From: M55B112 sp040880545
GTDB lineage: Bacteria; Bacteroidota; Bacteroidia; Bacteroidales; GCA-2748055
Direction: 5' to 3'
Assembly: GCA_040880545.1 (NCBI GenBank)
Contig: JBBDIE010000116.1
Location: 1-22,364 of the forward strand
Length of the DNA stretch: 22,364 nucleotides
Shown piece by piece: positions 7,378-16,591 of this stretch (the first letter of the stretch is position 1; each line of letters begins with the position of its first letter). The notes under the pieces are model-generated. The model saw only the letters and a list, made by a program, of their open reading frames with translations. It ran no database searches and was not told the DNA's origin. The translations under genes and the position numbers were made by a program.

Positions 7378-10300
7378 ATGGCAAAGCATAAGGAACATAT
7401 CTTTAATCTGACTAACTGGAAATATGCGTCAGAAGCCACACTGTTGGTAATTCTGATTTCAATACTGACGATCGTACTGCTACAGCACAACTATTATAAT
7501 GAAACCTACGGGGAGAAGGACCTGGTTAAATTTGAGCAGGTATTGCATAACAAGGAGGGGGAGATAAAGAAAATATTCCGGGAGCTTTCGAAGGAGTTCA
7601 AAGTAGCAGAACCCATGGACGTGCTTGAGGAGAAGTCAGAGAAATTGAAAGCGCTTGCAGGTCAGCAAGATATGTTTGTTTACTATTTCGATAACGGAAG
7701 GCTGAAATACTGGTCCGACCATTCTGTTTCCATGCGGTTCCGCTGGTCATCCAGGATGAATACCCCTCTGTTCCAGACCAGGAACAGCTTGTATGTAACA
7801 GTTCATCAGCCGGTTGAAGAAGGGATGCTATTTGGCCTTATTCTGATTCGAACCGAATATCCCTATGAAAATGATTACCTGGAAAATGGCTATCAACAGC
7901 GTTTCCGCATGAGTCCGGAGCTGGAATTGTCCAGAAATCCGCAAACCGGGTTTTCCGATGTTCAAAGTCAGGAAGGAACTTACCTGTTCTCCCTGGATTT
8001 CAAAAATACACTGAAAAAAAATGAGCAGAATGTAACCTTGTCGGTAATTATCTTCATCCTGGCACTGATTGCTCTGTTCTTTTTCTTTGGTTTGAAAACC
8101 GATTACAGTGATTCAGCAGGGAAACGATCCGTGTGGCTCATGGCAGGAACCTTTTTGATCCTGGTTATTTCGTCAGGGGCACTCTATTTCAGGAAACCGA
8201 AGATAATATTTGAATCAGATTTCTTTAAACCGGATATTTATGCCAGTCTGAATTTTTCATCACTGGGACACCTTTGGGTCTTTGTGATGATGATCCTTAT
8301 GGTTATCATGCTGATCTACTGGTTTTTAAACAGGAGTGGAGCCATGCCAGACAAGCTGCGTTTACCGGTATCGATCTTTTTCATTACGGTAGCAGCGCTT
8401 TGGTTCGTATTTGCACATCATCTCGGAAAATCGTTGGTGTTGGATTCGTCCATCTCCTTTGAAGCATACAAGCTCAATACTTTATCCGAGTACACCTTCA
8501 TAGGCTTGTTTATTCTGGTGATGACATTAATGGTATTCACCATGTTGATTGACAAGGCGATCAGCCTGTTTAAAACGCCGTTAAGGAAAAGAGATTATCT
8601 ATGGATATTTCTGACCGGTGCGGTGGTGCAAACACCTTTTTTGATGATCCAACGGGTGGATCTGGAAATACTTACAATGCTTTTTTCCCTTGGTGTTGTG
8701 GGCTCCCTTGTATACCTCAGAAGCGGGCGTGCAAAATTAAAATTCTCCCGCTTCTTTACCCTTATATTTTTGGTTGCCATTTTTATTACCATTGACCTCC
8801 AGGAACATACATCTGAAAAATTATCCTCTCAGAAGGAAATTGAACTGGCCAAATTATCCTCAGAACATGATGCGGTGGCTGAAATGATTTTTACTGAATT
8901 AACAGATCAGCTTTTGACAGATAGTATGCTTATCAGTAGGTTACGTTATCAGATTATCGATGCTGACCTGATATACGAATACCTGGAGCGGGTATATTTT
9001 TCAGGATACATGGTTAAATATGACTTGCAGATTACCTTGTGCCGTGACAATGATAGTGTTTATATTGAACCTCCCAATGAGGGTTGGTATCCCTGTTATT
9101 CATTTTTTGATGAAAAGGTGTATGAAGAGGGCATCTCAATTAGCGGAAGCCGCTTTTATTTTTTGAATAATCTGAACGGAAGGATTTCATATCTTGGGGT
9201 AATCCCCTATGATTTAGGGGATGATCAAATCACCCTGTTTCTTGAACTGGATACGAAGATCATCTCTGAAGAGCTCGGGTATCCAATGTTACTGATGAAG
9301 GAGAGCCAGGAGAAGGGGACACTCTTTTCCTATGCAAAGTACAACCGTGGAAAGCTTATCACCAGCAAGGGAGATTATAATTACAGACTGACCTCAGATT
9401 TCTATACAAGAAACCAACAGACGTTTGAAGAGCTGGAGGCAGGTGGATATGAGCATTCGATCTTCAATATGGATCCGGAAAATACAGTAATTGTTAGTCT
9501 GCCGGTGGTAAAATTTGTCGATAAGTTAATCTCATTTTCATATAATTTCGCCTTTCTTTTTATCCTGTTTTCCCTCACATACCTGTTGGTTTCTATTTCG
9601 CATATCAGGGCGACAGTAACCTGGGATTTCAAAAACAAGATTCAATATTCGGTTATTGGTATTTTGTTTCTGACTTTCCTGGTCATCTGCTCGGGGACCA
9701 TCTATTTTGTAATTCAGCAGTACAGGATCAAGCACCAGGACAATCTGCAAAATACCATGCGGTCACTTTACATTGAGTTGGTTCATAAAGTGGAATTTGA
9801 GGAAGATTTGAGAAACTGGTCCTCCGATGGGTACTACAACCTGGATGAACTGCTTAAAAAATTTTCCAATGTATTTTATACCGACATCAACATGTATGAT
9901 GAATCGGGCCTCTTGCTTGCTACCTCCAGGAGCGAGATCTTTGACCAGCAATTACTGAGTGTACGGATGAACAGGGAAGCATACGATAAGCTGGCAAATG
10001 AGAATTATTCAGCATTTATCCATACGGAAAAAATAGGTAAGATGAGTTACCAGTCGGCCTATCTTCCATTGCTGAACAGTGAGAATAACTTTCTGGCATA
10101 TATGAACCTGCCCTACTTTACCCAGCCTGAAATGCTGACACAGGAGGTGACAAACCTGGTGGTTGTTATACTCAATACTTATGTGATCCTGCTGTTGTTA
10201 ATTCTTTTTCTGACAGTATTCCTTGCGGATCGGATCACCCAGCCATTGAGATTTATACAGAGCAGGATAGCGCAACTTAGCCTGAGTAAGAATAACGAAA

Positions 10301-11082
10301 AGATTGTTTATAAAGGGAAGGATGAGATTGCAGGGCTGGTGGATGAATACAACTATATGGTTGAAGAATTGATGAAAAGTGCAAAATTACTTGCACAATC
10401 CGAACGTGAATCGGCATGGCGCGAGATGGCCAAGCAGATTGCCCACGAGATCAAGAATCCGCTTACTCCCATGAAACTGAGTGTTCAGCACATGCAGCGA
10501 ATGATCATGGAAGAGGGTGAAAACATCGCGGAACGGGTTGAGCGGGTGAGTCAGACCCTGATCGAACAGATTGACTCGCTCACTTCCATTGCCAATGAAT
10601 TTTCCGATTTTGCCAAAATGCCCAGGGCAAGGAACCGAAAGATCAACTTAGTGATCAAACTCAGGAATGTGGTTAATCTTTTTGAGAACAGCAAGGGATT
10701 TTTCGTGGATCTTGATCTGAAAGGGCACACCGAAGTGATGGCATTCGGTGACCCTGAACAGTTCCAACGGGTGATTATAAACCTGGTTAAGAACGGCATG
10801 CAGTCGGTTCCGGAAGAGCGGGAGAAAAAGATGGCCATTTCTATGGAGATGGAAACAGCGCAGTTTGCACTGATAAAAGTATCAGACAATGGAAAAGGGA
10901 TTCCAGAATCTGTGCAGGATAAATTATTTCAACCTAATTTCACCACCAAAAGTAGTGGGATGGGGATGGGGCTGGCCATCACAGCAAATATTGTTAAATC
11001 AATGGGAGGGAGTATCTGGTTTGAGACAGAATCGGGTAAAGGAACCACCTTTTTTGTTAAGATACCTGTAGTGAACACTTAA
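7378..11082 (+). CDS. Large multi-pass membrane sensor histidine kinase, NtrY-like catalytic part
   Basis: A 1234-residue protein. Its C-terminus is a complete kinase: HAMP about 950-1003, phosphoacceptor helix with H1023 in AHEIKNPLTPMKLSVQHMQ (the NtrY-like H-box), N-box NLVKNG near 1135-1140, DNGKGI at 1170-1175, the F-box-like FTTKSSG and GMGMGLAI, and a final GKGTTFFVKIP. Upstream I count about 12 hydrophobic segments: near 20-36, 222-238, 252-271, 298-316, 330-350, 373-391, 408-425, 429-448, 459-474, 723-741, 757-778 and 926-950. With the positively charged loops (for example KTPLRKR and RSGRAKLKFSR) placed inside, residues 37-221, 475-722 and 779-925 fall outside the cytoplasm as three separate sensor regions. 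I recognise no named ligand domain in them. There is no receiver domain and no response regulator gene in the window, so the partner is unknown. It starts 5 nt after rlmH. Confidence 0.93.
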   Translation: MAKHKEHIFNLTNWKYASEATLLVILISILTIVLLQHNYYNETYGEKDLVKFEQVLHNKEGEIKKIFRELSKEFKVAEPMDVLEEKSEKLKALAGQQDMFVYYFDNGRLKYWSDHSVSMRFRWSSRMNTPLFQTRNSLYVTVHQPVEEGMLFGLILIRTEYPYENDYLENGYQQRFRMSPELELSRNPQTGFSDVQSQEGTYLFSLDFKNTLKKNEQNVTLSVIIFILALIALFFFFGLKTDYSDSAGKRSVWLMAGTFLILVISSGALYFRKPKIIFESDFFKPDIYASLNFSSLGHLWVFVMMILMVIMLIYWFLNRSGAMPDKLRLPVSIFFITVAALWFVFAHHLGKSLVLDSSISFEAYKLNTLSEYTFIGLFILVMTLMVFTMLIDKAISLFKTPLRKRDYLWIFLTGAVVQTPFLMIQRVDLEILTMLFSLGVVGSLVYLRSGRAKLKFSRFFTLIFLVAIFITIDLQEHTSEKLSSQKEIELAKLSSEHDAVAEMIFTELTDQLLTDSMLISRLRYQIIDADLIYEYLERVYFSGYMVKYDLQITLCRDNDSVYIEPPNEGWYPCYSFFDEKVYEEGISISGSRFYFLNNLNGRISYLGVIPYDLGDDQITLFLELDTKIISEELGYPMLLMKESQEKGTLFSYAKYNRGKLITSKGDYNYRLTSDFYTRNQQTFEELEAGGYEHSIFNMDPENTVIVSLPVVKFVDKLISFSYNFAFLFILFSLTYLLVSISHIRATVTWDFKNKIQYSVIGILFLTFLVICSGTIYFVIQQYRIKHQDNLQNTMRSLYIELVHKVEFEEDLRNWSSDGYYNLDELLKKFSNVFYTDINMYDESGLLLATSRSEIFDQQLLSVRMNREAYDKLANENYSAFIHTEKIGKMSYQSAYLPLLNSENNFLAYMNLPYFTQPEMLTQEVTNLVVVILNTYVILLLLILFLTVFLADRITQPLRFIQSRIAQLSLSKNNEKIVYKGKDEIAGLVDEYNYMVEELMKSAKLLAQSERESAWREMAKQIAHEIKNPLTPMKLSVQHMQRMIMEEGENIAERVERVSQTLIEQIDSLTSIANEFSDFAKMPRARNRKINLVIKLRNVVNLFENSKGFFVDLDLKGHTEVMAFGDPEQFQRVIINLVKNGMQSVPEEREKKMAISMEMETAQFALIKVSDNGKGIPESVQDKLFQPNFTTKSSGMGMGLAITANIVKSMGGSIWFETESGKGTTFFVKIPVVNT

Positions 11083-11228
11083 CCGGGGGTATCGGCAACA
11101 CAATTACTGACTTTCTTGATCAAAAATTAATGTCTGACGGATGAATCAGATCGTTTATGTTAATTCCTGAACCGTTAATAAAAATGCCTCCCGCCTAGTT
11201 ATATTTTTTTTAACTTAGATTTCGAAAT

Positions 11229-14200
11229 ATGGTGTTGAAAAGGGATATAAACTGGCTAAGGGGAAGAGCAATTCTCCTTATGTTACTGCCGCTTATAATG
11301 GGGGGAAGTTTTGCTTTTGGGCAGACGGCAACCATATCAGGGGTGGTGAATAAGTATTCCAGGGTGGTTGAAATGTATGAACGCAGGGCAGGAAGCAGGG
11401 TAAATGCAGTGAAGGTTACCAGGCCGGACTCGTTTGCAGTTGATGATGTAGTAATGCTATATGCCCCAAGAGGCTGGCTCATTGACGTTTCAGACGGGGA
11501 TGCGTATGCCGTGCCACATTATAACACAGGGGTTTACTCAATTAACAAGGTAGACAGCATTTTGATGCCCGACAGCATCATTGTATTTGTAGCGCCAACC
11601 CCATTCAGGGATTCTCTGAAAAAAAGAGACATGGCCCAACTCATAAAGATGCCAAGCTTCAAAAAAAATGTAATTGTTAACGGTACAATAAGCGCCCAGG
11701 ATTGGTCGGCTTCAACGGGTGAGGGGGGTGTAATAGCCCTTTATGTTGAGGGAAAACTTACCCTTGAGGCTGATATTAACGCATCGGGGAAAGGGTTTGA
11801 AGGGGCCGATCCATCGGGAGATAATTATACAGGCGGATGTTATGAAGATGACACGGAATTGTATGGCAGCGGGTATTATCCAACCTCGGCCATGCATCTT
11901 GCGGGTTTGAAAGGCGAGGGATCAGTGGCAACCACTTTTAACGATTCTTTGCGGGGCAGGTATCCGGTATTTAACGGGGGAGGTGGTGGAAATGCCAGGT
12001 TCTCAGGAGGTGGAGGAGGAAGCAACTATTCAGCCGGAGGACATGGAGGCGGACAGTCGGCTCAGTTTTGCACAACCACTACGGCCACCCGGGGTAGGGG
12101 AGGAATCAGTTTGTCGAACACATATTACAGCAATACACTTCCTGCGAACAGGCTCTATTTTGGCGGTGGAGGGGGAACAGGAACCCAGACTCCTGCTGAG
12201 CCTGCTTCTGCAGGTGGAGACGGTGGCGGAATTGTAGTCATCATTGCCGATACCATTGAATCAACCAGCGCGTACACCATCAGGGCGAATGGTGAAAGTG
12301 TAATCCAAAATGCCAAAGCAGGGGCCGGTGGCGGTGGCGGTGGTGGCACCATCGTGCTCGATGTCAGCCATTACAAAGGAGTAGTTAACCTCGCGGCAAA
12401 GGGTGGGAATGGAGGTAATACAGACAATACCTATTTTACCGGGCCGGGGGGTGGTGGTGGTGGTGGGCTTTACTGGCTGAGCCTGAAAAAAGATACTACT
12501 ACACTGTTTACAAATACTGGAATCGGTAACGGGGGTGAATGGTTAACGGGTGACGGAGCAAATGGTGATCCGGGTCCAAGGGCTGAAAGATTATATAATT
12601 TATTACCCCCGTTAAACGGTTTTCTTTTTAATTCACTTCCAAACGACAGAACAGTTTGTACTGACGAAACACCCGATACACTGTTTGCATCCAAACCAAA
12701 AGGGGGAGACGGAACCTACACATTTCAATGGCATTACCGGCATCCGGATTCCCTTACGTGGGACAGCCTGGTGATGGATACGCTTCAGTATTATGTATTC
12801 AAGGAACCTTTAACGGAGCCCATGGAACTAAGAAGAATTGTAAGAAGTGCAGGTCTTGAGGAGGGTTTTGATGTTACAGTCACATATGATATTACTCCCA
12901 GAATCTGGGGAAATACTATCGCAGCACCGGATGAGATATGTTACGGACTGACCGCTGAAACACTTGAGCAGTTTGCCGACTCAACCTTAAAAGGGGCAGA
13001 TATGGCTCTTCCCTCCGGAGATACGACTTTTAAATGGATCAGAAGGGCTCCTGCAAGTTCAGCGTGGGAAGATGTTCCGGAATCCTTTGAACACAGGTAT
13101 ACTCCTTCCGGGGATACGGCTACTACCCTCTACAGCCGGGTAGTATATTCCGGTGTGTGCGATGATACCAGCAACGCAGTGCTGATAACGGTACTCCCTT
13201 CCATTAAGAATAATAGCATTGGTGATTCGGATACACTGTGCTTTGGCCAGGTATCCGATGATCTCTGGGGTAACCAGCCTACGGGTGGCGACGGAAATTA
13301 TACCTATGTGTGGGAGGTAAGTGATGATCTTGTAAATTGGGGAGACTCGCTGGTTTCTTTCAGCAATGTTGATTTTAACCTGAACAGCTATGATGCAACC
13401 AGGTACATCAGGCGTACCATATATTCAGGGGAGGACAGCGCATGCATAGATACCAGTGAGCCAGTTACAATTACTGTATTGGATACGATCTCCAACAATT
13501 TCCTGATTCCGGATATAAATTTGATCACCATTTGTCAGTTTAACCAGTTACCAGGAGGAGGGATCGACGGTACGCTGCCGGTAGGTGGAGACGGAAACTA
13601 TCAATACTACTGGCAGGTACGTGATAAATCTAATCCATGGGATGATTCCGCAACAAACGCACCCGGAACAAAATTCAACCTGGAAAAATTTGAGGATACA
13701 ACCTATATTCGAAGGCTTGTGATTTCCGGGGACGGCGGAGTTTGTCAAAGTTATTCGGATTCACTTACCGTGGGGATCGTCTGGGAAATTACCAACAATA
13801 TTCTCACTGCCACGCCTGAGACATATTGCCAGGGCGACAGCCTTACAACCACCCTGACTGCGGATAATGCACTTGGAGGGGCAAATGGTATTGGCATCCA
13901 ATGGCAGTACAAAACATCTACAACCCAATGGGGGCAAGCACCTGGAGTAAATTCCGGTAACGATTATCAGTATCCGGATCTGTTGTCTGAAAATTATTAT
14001 TTCAGAAGATATGCCTGGTCAGAACTATCCGACAGTGTTTGTTTCAGCTATACCGATTCGGTATTGATCACAGTGCAGGACAGTATTTTGCAAAATGATA
14101 TTCTGCTGATCAATGACAGAACCCTGAACGATGATCTGGACTCAATATGTGCTGGTCTGGACCTGTTTCTGGGAGGAACAGATGAAGAACAGCTTACGGG

Positions 14201-15656
14201 TGGTGATGAAACGAACTACGCTTATTCATGGGAAGAAAGCAGTCATGAAGATTTTTCCATCGTGAACAATACAGGTAGTTCAAACGATTATTTCACCACC
14301 GATTTTCGTGATTCAGCATTTTTCAGGAGAAAAGTGGTTTCAGGGGAATGCGAAAATACAACCTACCTTCTGGTACACCCTATTGAATTGCCCACAGGAA
14401 GGTTAATTCTGGCAGATTTTCAGGAGGATACCTTATGTTCATCGGCTGAACTTCCTGTTGAATTTGAAATCGGAAACCTGTACCTTGACCCGTTGGCTTC
14501 TGAATACACGGCGTATGTCAGTTATGTTTCCGAGAATAACAGTGGGAGCAATAGCTTTGTATTTGACCGTATTTCAACTGGCCCTGTTCAGTTTCCTGTT
14601 TTTTCCGATTCTGCTGAAACTTATGTGTACACCCTGGACAGCATCATCGATAACCGCCAATGTAAAGCTGAAGCCCTGGATACTTTCAAGCCTGAAGTAT
14701 TGGTATATTATTCCCCTGAAGCCACCATTACAGCAGCAGATACAGCGGTTTGCGGACCGGGAGTTACCCTTACAGCTACCAATAAAGGAGGAGTAACCAT
14801 GAGCTGGCTTGCTTCAACGGTTGTGAATAACCTGGATGGATCCGATACTGTTACAATAAACGCAGCCGGACTCCAGGCGGAAGCCATACTGGACAGATGG
14901 TACAACGACACCATTCAGCTGGTATATGGATTTAAACTGGAAACCAGTGGCAGCCTGGGAATGACATGTGCAGATTCAGCCTACGTTACAGTTACACACT
15001 ACCAGGAACCTGAGCTTCCTCCCTATTTTATAAAAAACGATGTGGATGATTTTGGAGACAGCATCGCCATCGATTCAGTGTATTTTACAGATCAGTACCC
15101 GCTTGTAATTGACCATCCTTCCGTCTCAGGGAAAGGCATCTGGAGCATTGATGATGGTAGTCCGGGGACAGTTGGCCAGGATCCTTTTAATCCACAGATG
15201 GTGGCCACATTGGGTATTGAACTGAAAGAGGACAATACTTTTGTCTGGACCGTCTCAAACGGAGTTTGCCCGGAACAATCAGACAGGATGGTCATTAGGA
15301 GGAAAGATGTGGAAGTTTACGAAGGAATATCTCCCAATGGCGATGGATTCAATGATGTACTGACCATGCGGGGAATCAAACATGCAGATAAGATATCCCT
15401 GACCATATTTAACAGTTGGGGAACCCCGATTTACAGGATGACCGAACAGGATGAGGCACAGTTCGTCTCTCTGATACCCAATGAAATCGATTCTGACGGA
15501 CTGAGGGTTTTATGGGATGGAAAAGTTAACGGGAACGTAGTACCAGACGGAACCTACTATTACACCATAAGGTTCACCATTAATGCAGACACACCCCGGG
15601 AGCGATCCTATGATCAGAAAAGTTTTTTAATTGTCAGCACGCAGGCGAGTGAATGA
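11229..15656 (+). CDS. T9SS-secreted glycine-rich repeat adhesin with gliding-motility-type (type B) C-terminal domain
   Basis: A 1475-residue secreted protein. A signal peptide (hydrophobic run about 14-30, ending SFAFG-Q) is followed by about 130 residues without a recognised domain, then a glycine-rich region about 164-415 with several runs of 5-7 Gly. Six repeats of about 100 residues start near 463, 562, 661, 756, 856 and 956. Each has a Cys near the start, most have a GGDGxYxYxW core, and most end with YxRRxVxSG plus a second Cys, suggesting SprB-like immunoglobulin-type modules. After about 300 less regular residues, the C-terminal domain begins at about 1368 with GISPNGDGFNDVLTM and continues with FNSWGTPIY, LWDGKVNG and VPDGTYYYTI. 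This is the gliding-motility C-terminal domain (TIGR04131 type) that directs T9SS export. The next gene, a PorP/SprF barrel, overlaps by 4 nt (ATGA), as expected for type B cargo. It is probably a surface adhesin or matrix protein. Confidence 0.9.
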   Translation: MVLKRDINWLRGRAILLMLLPLIMGGSFAFGQTATISGVVNKYSRVVEMYERRAGSRVNAVKVTRPDSFAVDDVVMLYAPRGWLIDVSDGDAYAVPHYNTGVYSINKVDSILMPDSIIVFVAPTPFRDSLKKRDMAQLIKMPSFKKNVIVNGTISAQDWSASTGEGGVIALYVEGKLTLEADINASGKGFEGADPSGDNYTGGCYEDDTELYGSGYYPTSAMHLAGLKGEGSVATTFNDSLRGRYPVFNGGGGGNARFSGGGGGSNYSAGGHGGGQSAQFCTTTTATRGRGGISLSNTYYSNTLPANRLYFGGGGGTGTQTPAEPASAGGDGGGIVVIIADTIESTSAYTIRANGESVIQNAKAGAGGGGGGGTIVLDVSHYKGVVNLAAKGGNGGNTDNTYFTGPGGGGGGGLYWLSLKKDTTTLFTNTGIGNGGEWLTGDGANGDPGPRAERLYNLLPPLNGFLFNSLPNDRTVCTDETPDTLFASKPKGGDGTYTFQWHYRHPDSLTWDSLVMDTLQYYVFKEPLTEPMELRRIVRSAGLEEGFDVTVTYDITPRIWGNTIAAPDEICYGLTAETLEQFADSTLKGADMALPSGDTTFKWIRRAPASSAWEDVPESFEHRYTPSGDTATTLYSRVVYSGVCDDTSNAVLITVLPSIKNNSIGDSDTLCFGQVSDDLWGNQPTGGDGNYTYVWEVSDDLVNWGDSLVSFSNVDFNLNSYDATRYIRRTIYSGEDSACIDTSEPVTITVLDTISNNFLIPDINLITICQFNQLPGGGIDGTLPVGGDGNYQYYWQVRDKSNPWDDSATNAPGTKFNLEKFEDTTYIRRLVISGDGGVCQSYSDSLTVGIVWEITNNILTATPETYCQGDSLTTTLTADNALGGANGIGIQWQYKTSTTQWGQAPGVNSGNDYQYPDLLSENYYFRRYAWSELSDSVCFSYTDSVLITVQDSILQNDILLINDRTLNDDLDSICAGLDLFLGGTDEEQLTGGDETNYAYSWEESSHEDFSIVNNTGSSNDYFTTDFRDSAFFRRKVVSGECENTTYLLVHPIELPTGRLILADFQEDTLCSSAELPVEFEIGNLYLDPLASEYTAYVSYVSENNSGSNSFVFDRISTGPVQFPVFSDSAETYVYTLDSIIDNRQCKAEALDTFKPEVLVYYSPEATITAADTAVCGPGVTLTATNKGGVTMSWLASTVVNNLDGSDTVTINAAGLQAEAILDRWYNDTIQLVYGFKLETSGSLGMTCADSAYVTVTHYQEPELPPYFIKNDVDDFGDSIAIDSVYFTDQYPLVIDHPSVSGKGIWSIDDGSPGTVGQDPFNPQMVATLGIELKEDNTFVWTVSNGVCPEQSDRMVIRRKDVEVYEGISPNGDGFNDVLTMRGIKHADKISLTIFNSWGTPIYRMTEQDEAQFVSLIPNEIDSDGLRVLWDGKVNGNVVPDGTYYYTIRFTINADTPRERSYDQKSFLIVSTQASE
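12615..14390 (+). repeat. Six diverged ~300-bp coding repeats inside the adhesin
   Basis: Repeat starts are marked by an Asn-led segment (NGFLF, GNTIA, NNSIG, NNFLI, NNILT, QNDIL) at about 12615, 12909, 13209, 13494, 13794 and 14091, giving a pitch of 95-100 codons. Shared features are an early Cys, GGDG followed by an aromatic-rich W-containing strand, and RR or FRR before a late Cys. The copies are conserved as protein but clearly diverged as DNA, so recent duplication is unlikely. Confidence 0.75.
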
Positions 15657-16588
15657 GAAACAGGCTACTCATATACCTTTTGTTGTTAGGCACTTCGGCA
15701 TCGGCGCAGGACCTGGACCTGCCTGATCTGACCAATTACCAGCACAACTGGATGATATTTAATCCGGCTTTCACAGGCTCCCGGGAAGTATCAAGCGTGA
15801 GTCTTTTTTACAGGCAGATTGATTTCGAAATTCCTGCTCCCGTATATGGGCAGCTGTCGTGGCACAGTCCCACAAAAAATGAAAAGGTGGCAGTTGGATT
15901 CTCATACTATAATGAATCTAACCCGGGAGATCTTTTCAATTCAACAAAATCTTCAAGTAAACAGATAAAAGACAACATCTATTTCAATTATGCCTACCGT
16001 ATATGGACCTCTGGCGGCCGACTCGCATTCGGGATTTCAGGAGGGATGTCCACTTTCAGCATTAGGATGGACCCCAACGTGTTGCATTTAGGCGACAATT
16101 ATCTTCAGAGGGAAGGATTTGAGATAATACCCAATATCGGTGCCGGGGTTCTTTATTACACAGACAACTATTTTGTGGGCTTTTCAATTCCCAAATTTTT
16201 AACCCGGGGAGAGACCCTGCAGAAAATCAGCCATGATTTCAAGGCCTACAGTGGGGTGCTCACTGGTGGATATGCGTTCCTGGTGCATGAAAACCTTACA
16301 ATTAGCCCAACAGCCTTGTTGTTATATAAATTAAATCAACCGCTGAACATACAGACCGGTCTGAATTTTGGATTGTTTGAAGAAAAAGTGTGGTTGGGCG
16401 GAGTATACAAACGCCCCGATTTTTTATCCGCGATTTTTAATGTTGAACTGAGTCCCAAGCTAATGTTTGGATATGCCTACTCTTTCTCCGTGGGTAATAC
16501 CACAAATTATTTTGAAAGAACCCATGAATTTATTTTCAGATATGAGTTCAGAAGGACGATTCCATCTAACACACCATTTTATTATTAA
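15653..16588 (+). CDS. PorP/SprF-family type IX secretion outer-membrane protein
   Basis: A 311-residue protein with a short signal peptide (RNRLLIYLLLLGTSASAQ). The mature start carries the family hallmark: NYQHNWMIFNPAFTGSREVSSVSLFYRQ, a version of the usual Y-NPAFTG-R motif, followed by a series of amphipathic, glycine- and aromatic-rich strands ending in an aromatic-rich C-terminus (NTPFYY), as in an outer-membrane barrel. PorP/SprF proteins are needed for secretion or surface attachment of type B C-terminal-domain cargo; in gliding bacteria SprF serves the adhesin SprB. The start codon overlaps the stop of the adhesin gene (ATGA), so translation is probably coupled and the pair dedicated. 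Bacteroidota carry many paralogues, so I give no exact symbol. Confidence 0.93.
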   Translation: MRNRLLIYLLLLGTSASAQDLDLPDLTNYQHNWMIFNPAFTGSREVSSVSLFYRQIDFEIPAPVYGQLSWHSPTKNEKVAVGFSYYNESNPGDLFNSTKSSSKQIKDNIYFNYAYRIWTSGGRLAFGISGGMSTFSIRMDPNVLHLGDNYLQREGFEIIPNIGAGVLYYTDNYFVGFSIPKFLTRGETLQKISHDFKAYSGVLTGGYAFLVHENLTISPTALLLYKLNQPLNIQTGLNFGLFEEKVWLGGVYKRPDFLSAIFNVELSPKLMFGYAYSFSVGNTTNYFERTHEFIFRYEFRRTIPSNTPFYY

Positions 16589-16591
16589 AAA

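Noticed and set aside
11083..11228. Promoter or terminator between the kinase and adhesin genes.
   Set aside because: I found no TAnnTTTG box and no stem followed by a T-run, although a promoter for the T9SS unit is expected here.
12155..12352. Proline-rich reverse-strand frame.
   Set aside because: It is the mirror of the GGN glycine runs in the adhesin gene and has no start context or homologue pattern.
12615..14390. Repeats read as a CRISPR-like or mobile array.
   Set aside because: The repeats are in frame, about 300 bp, diverged and protein-level; they are modules of one coding gene.
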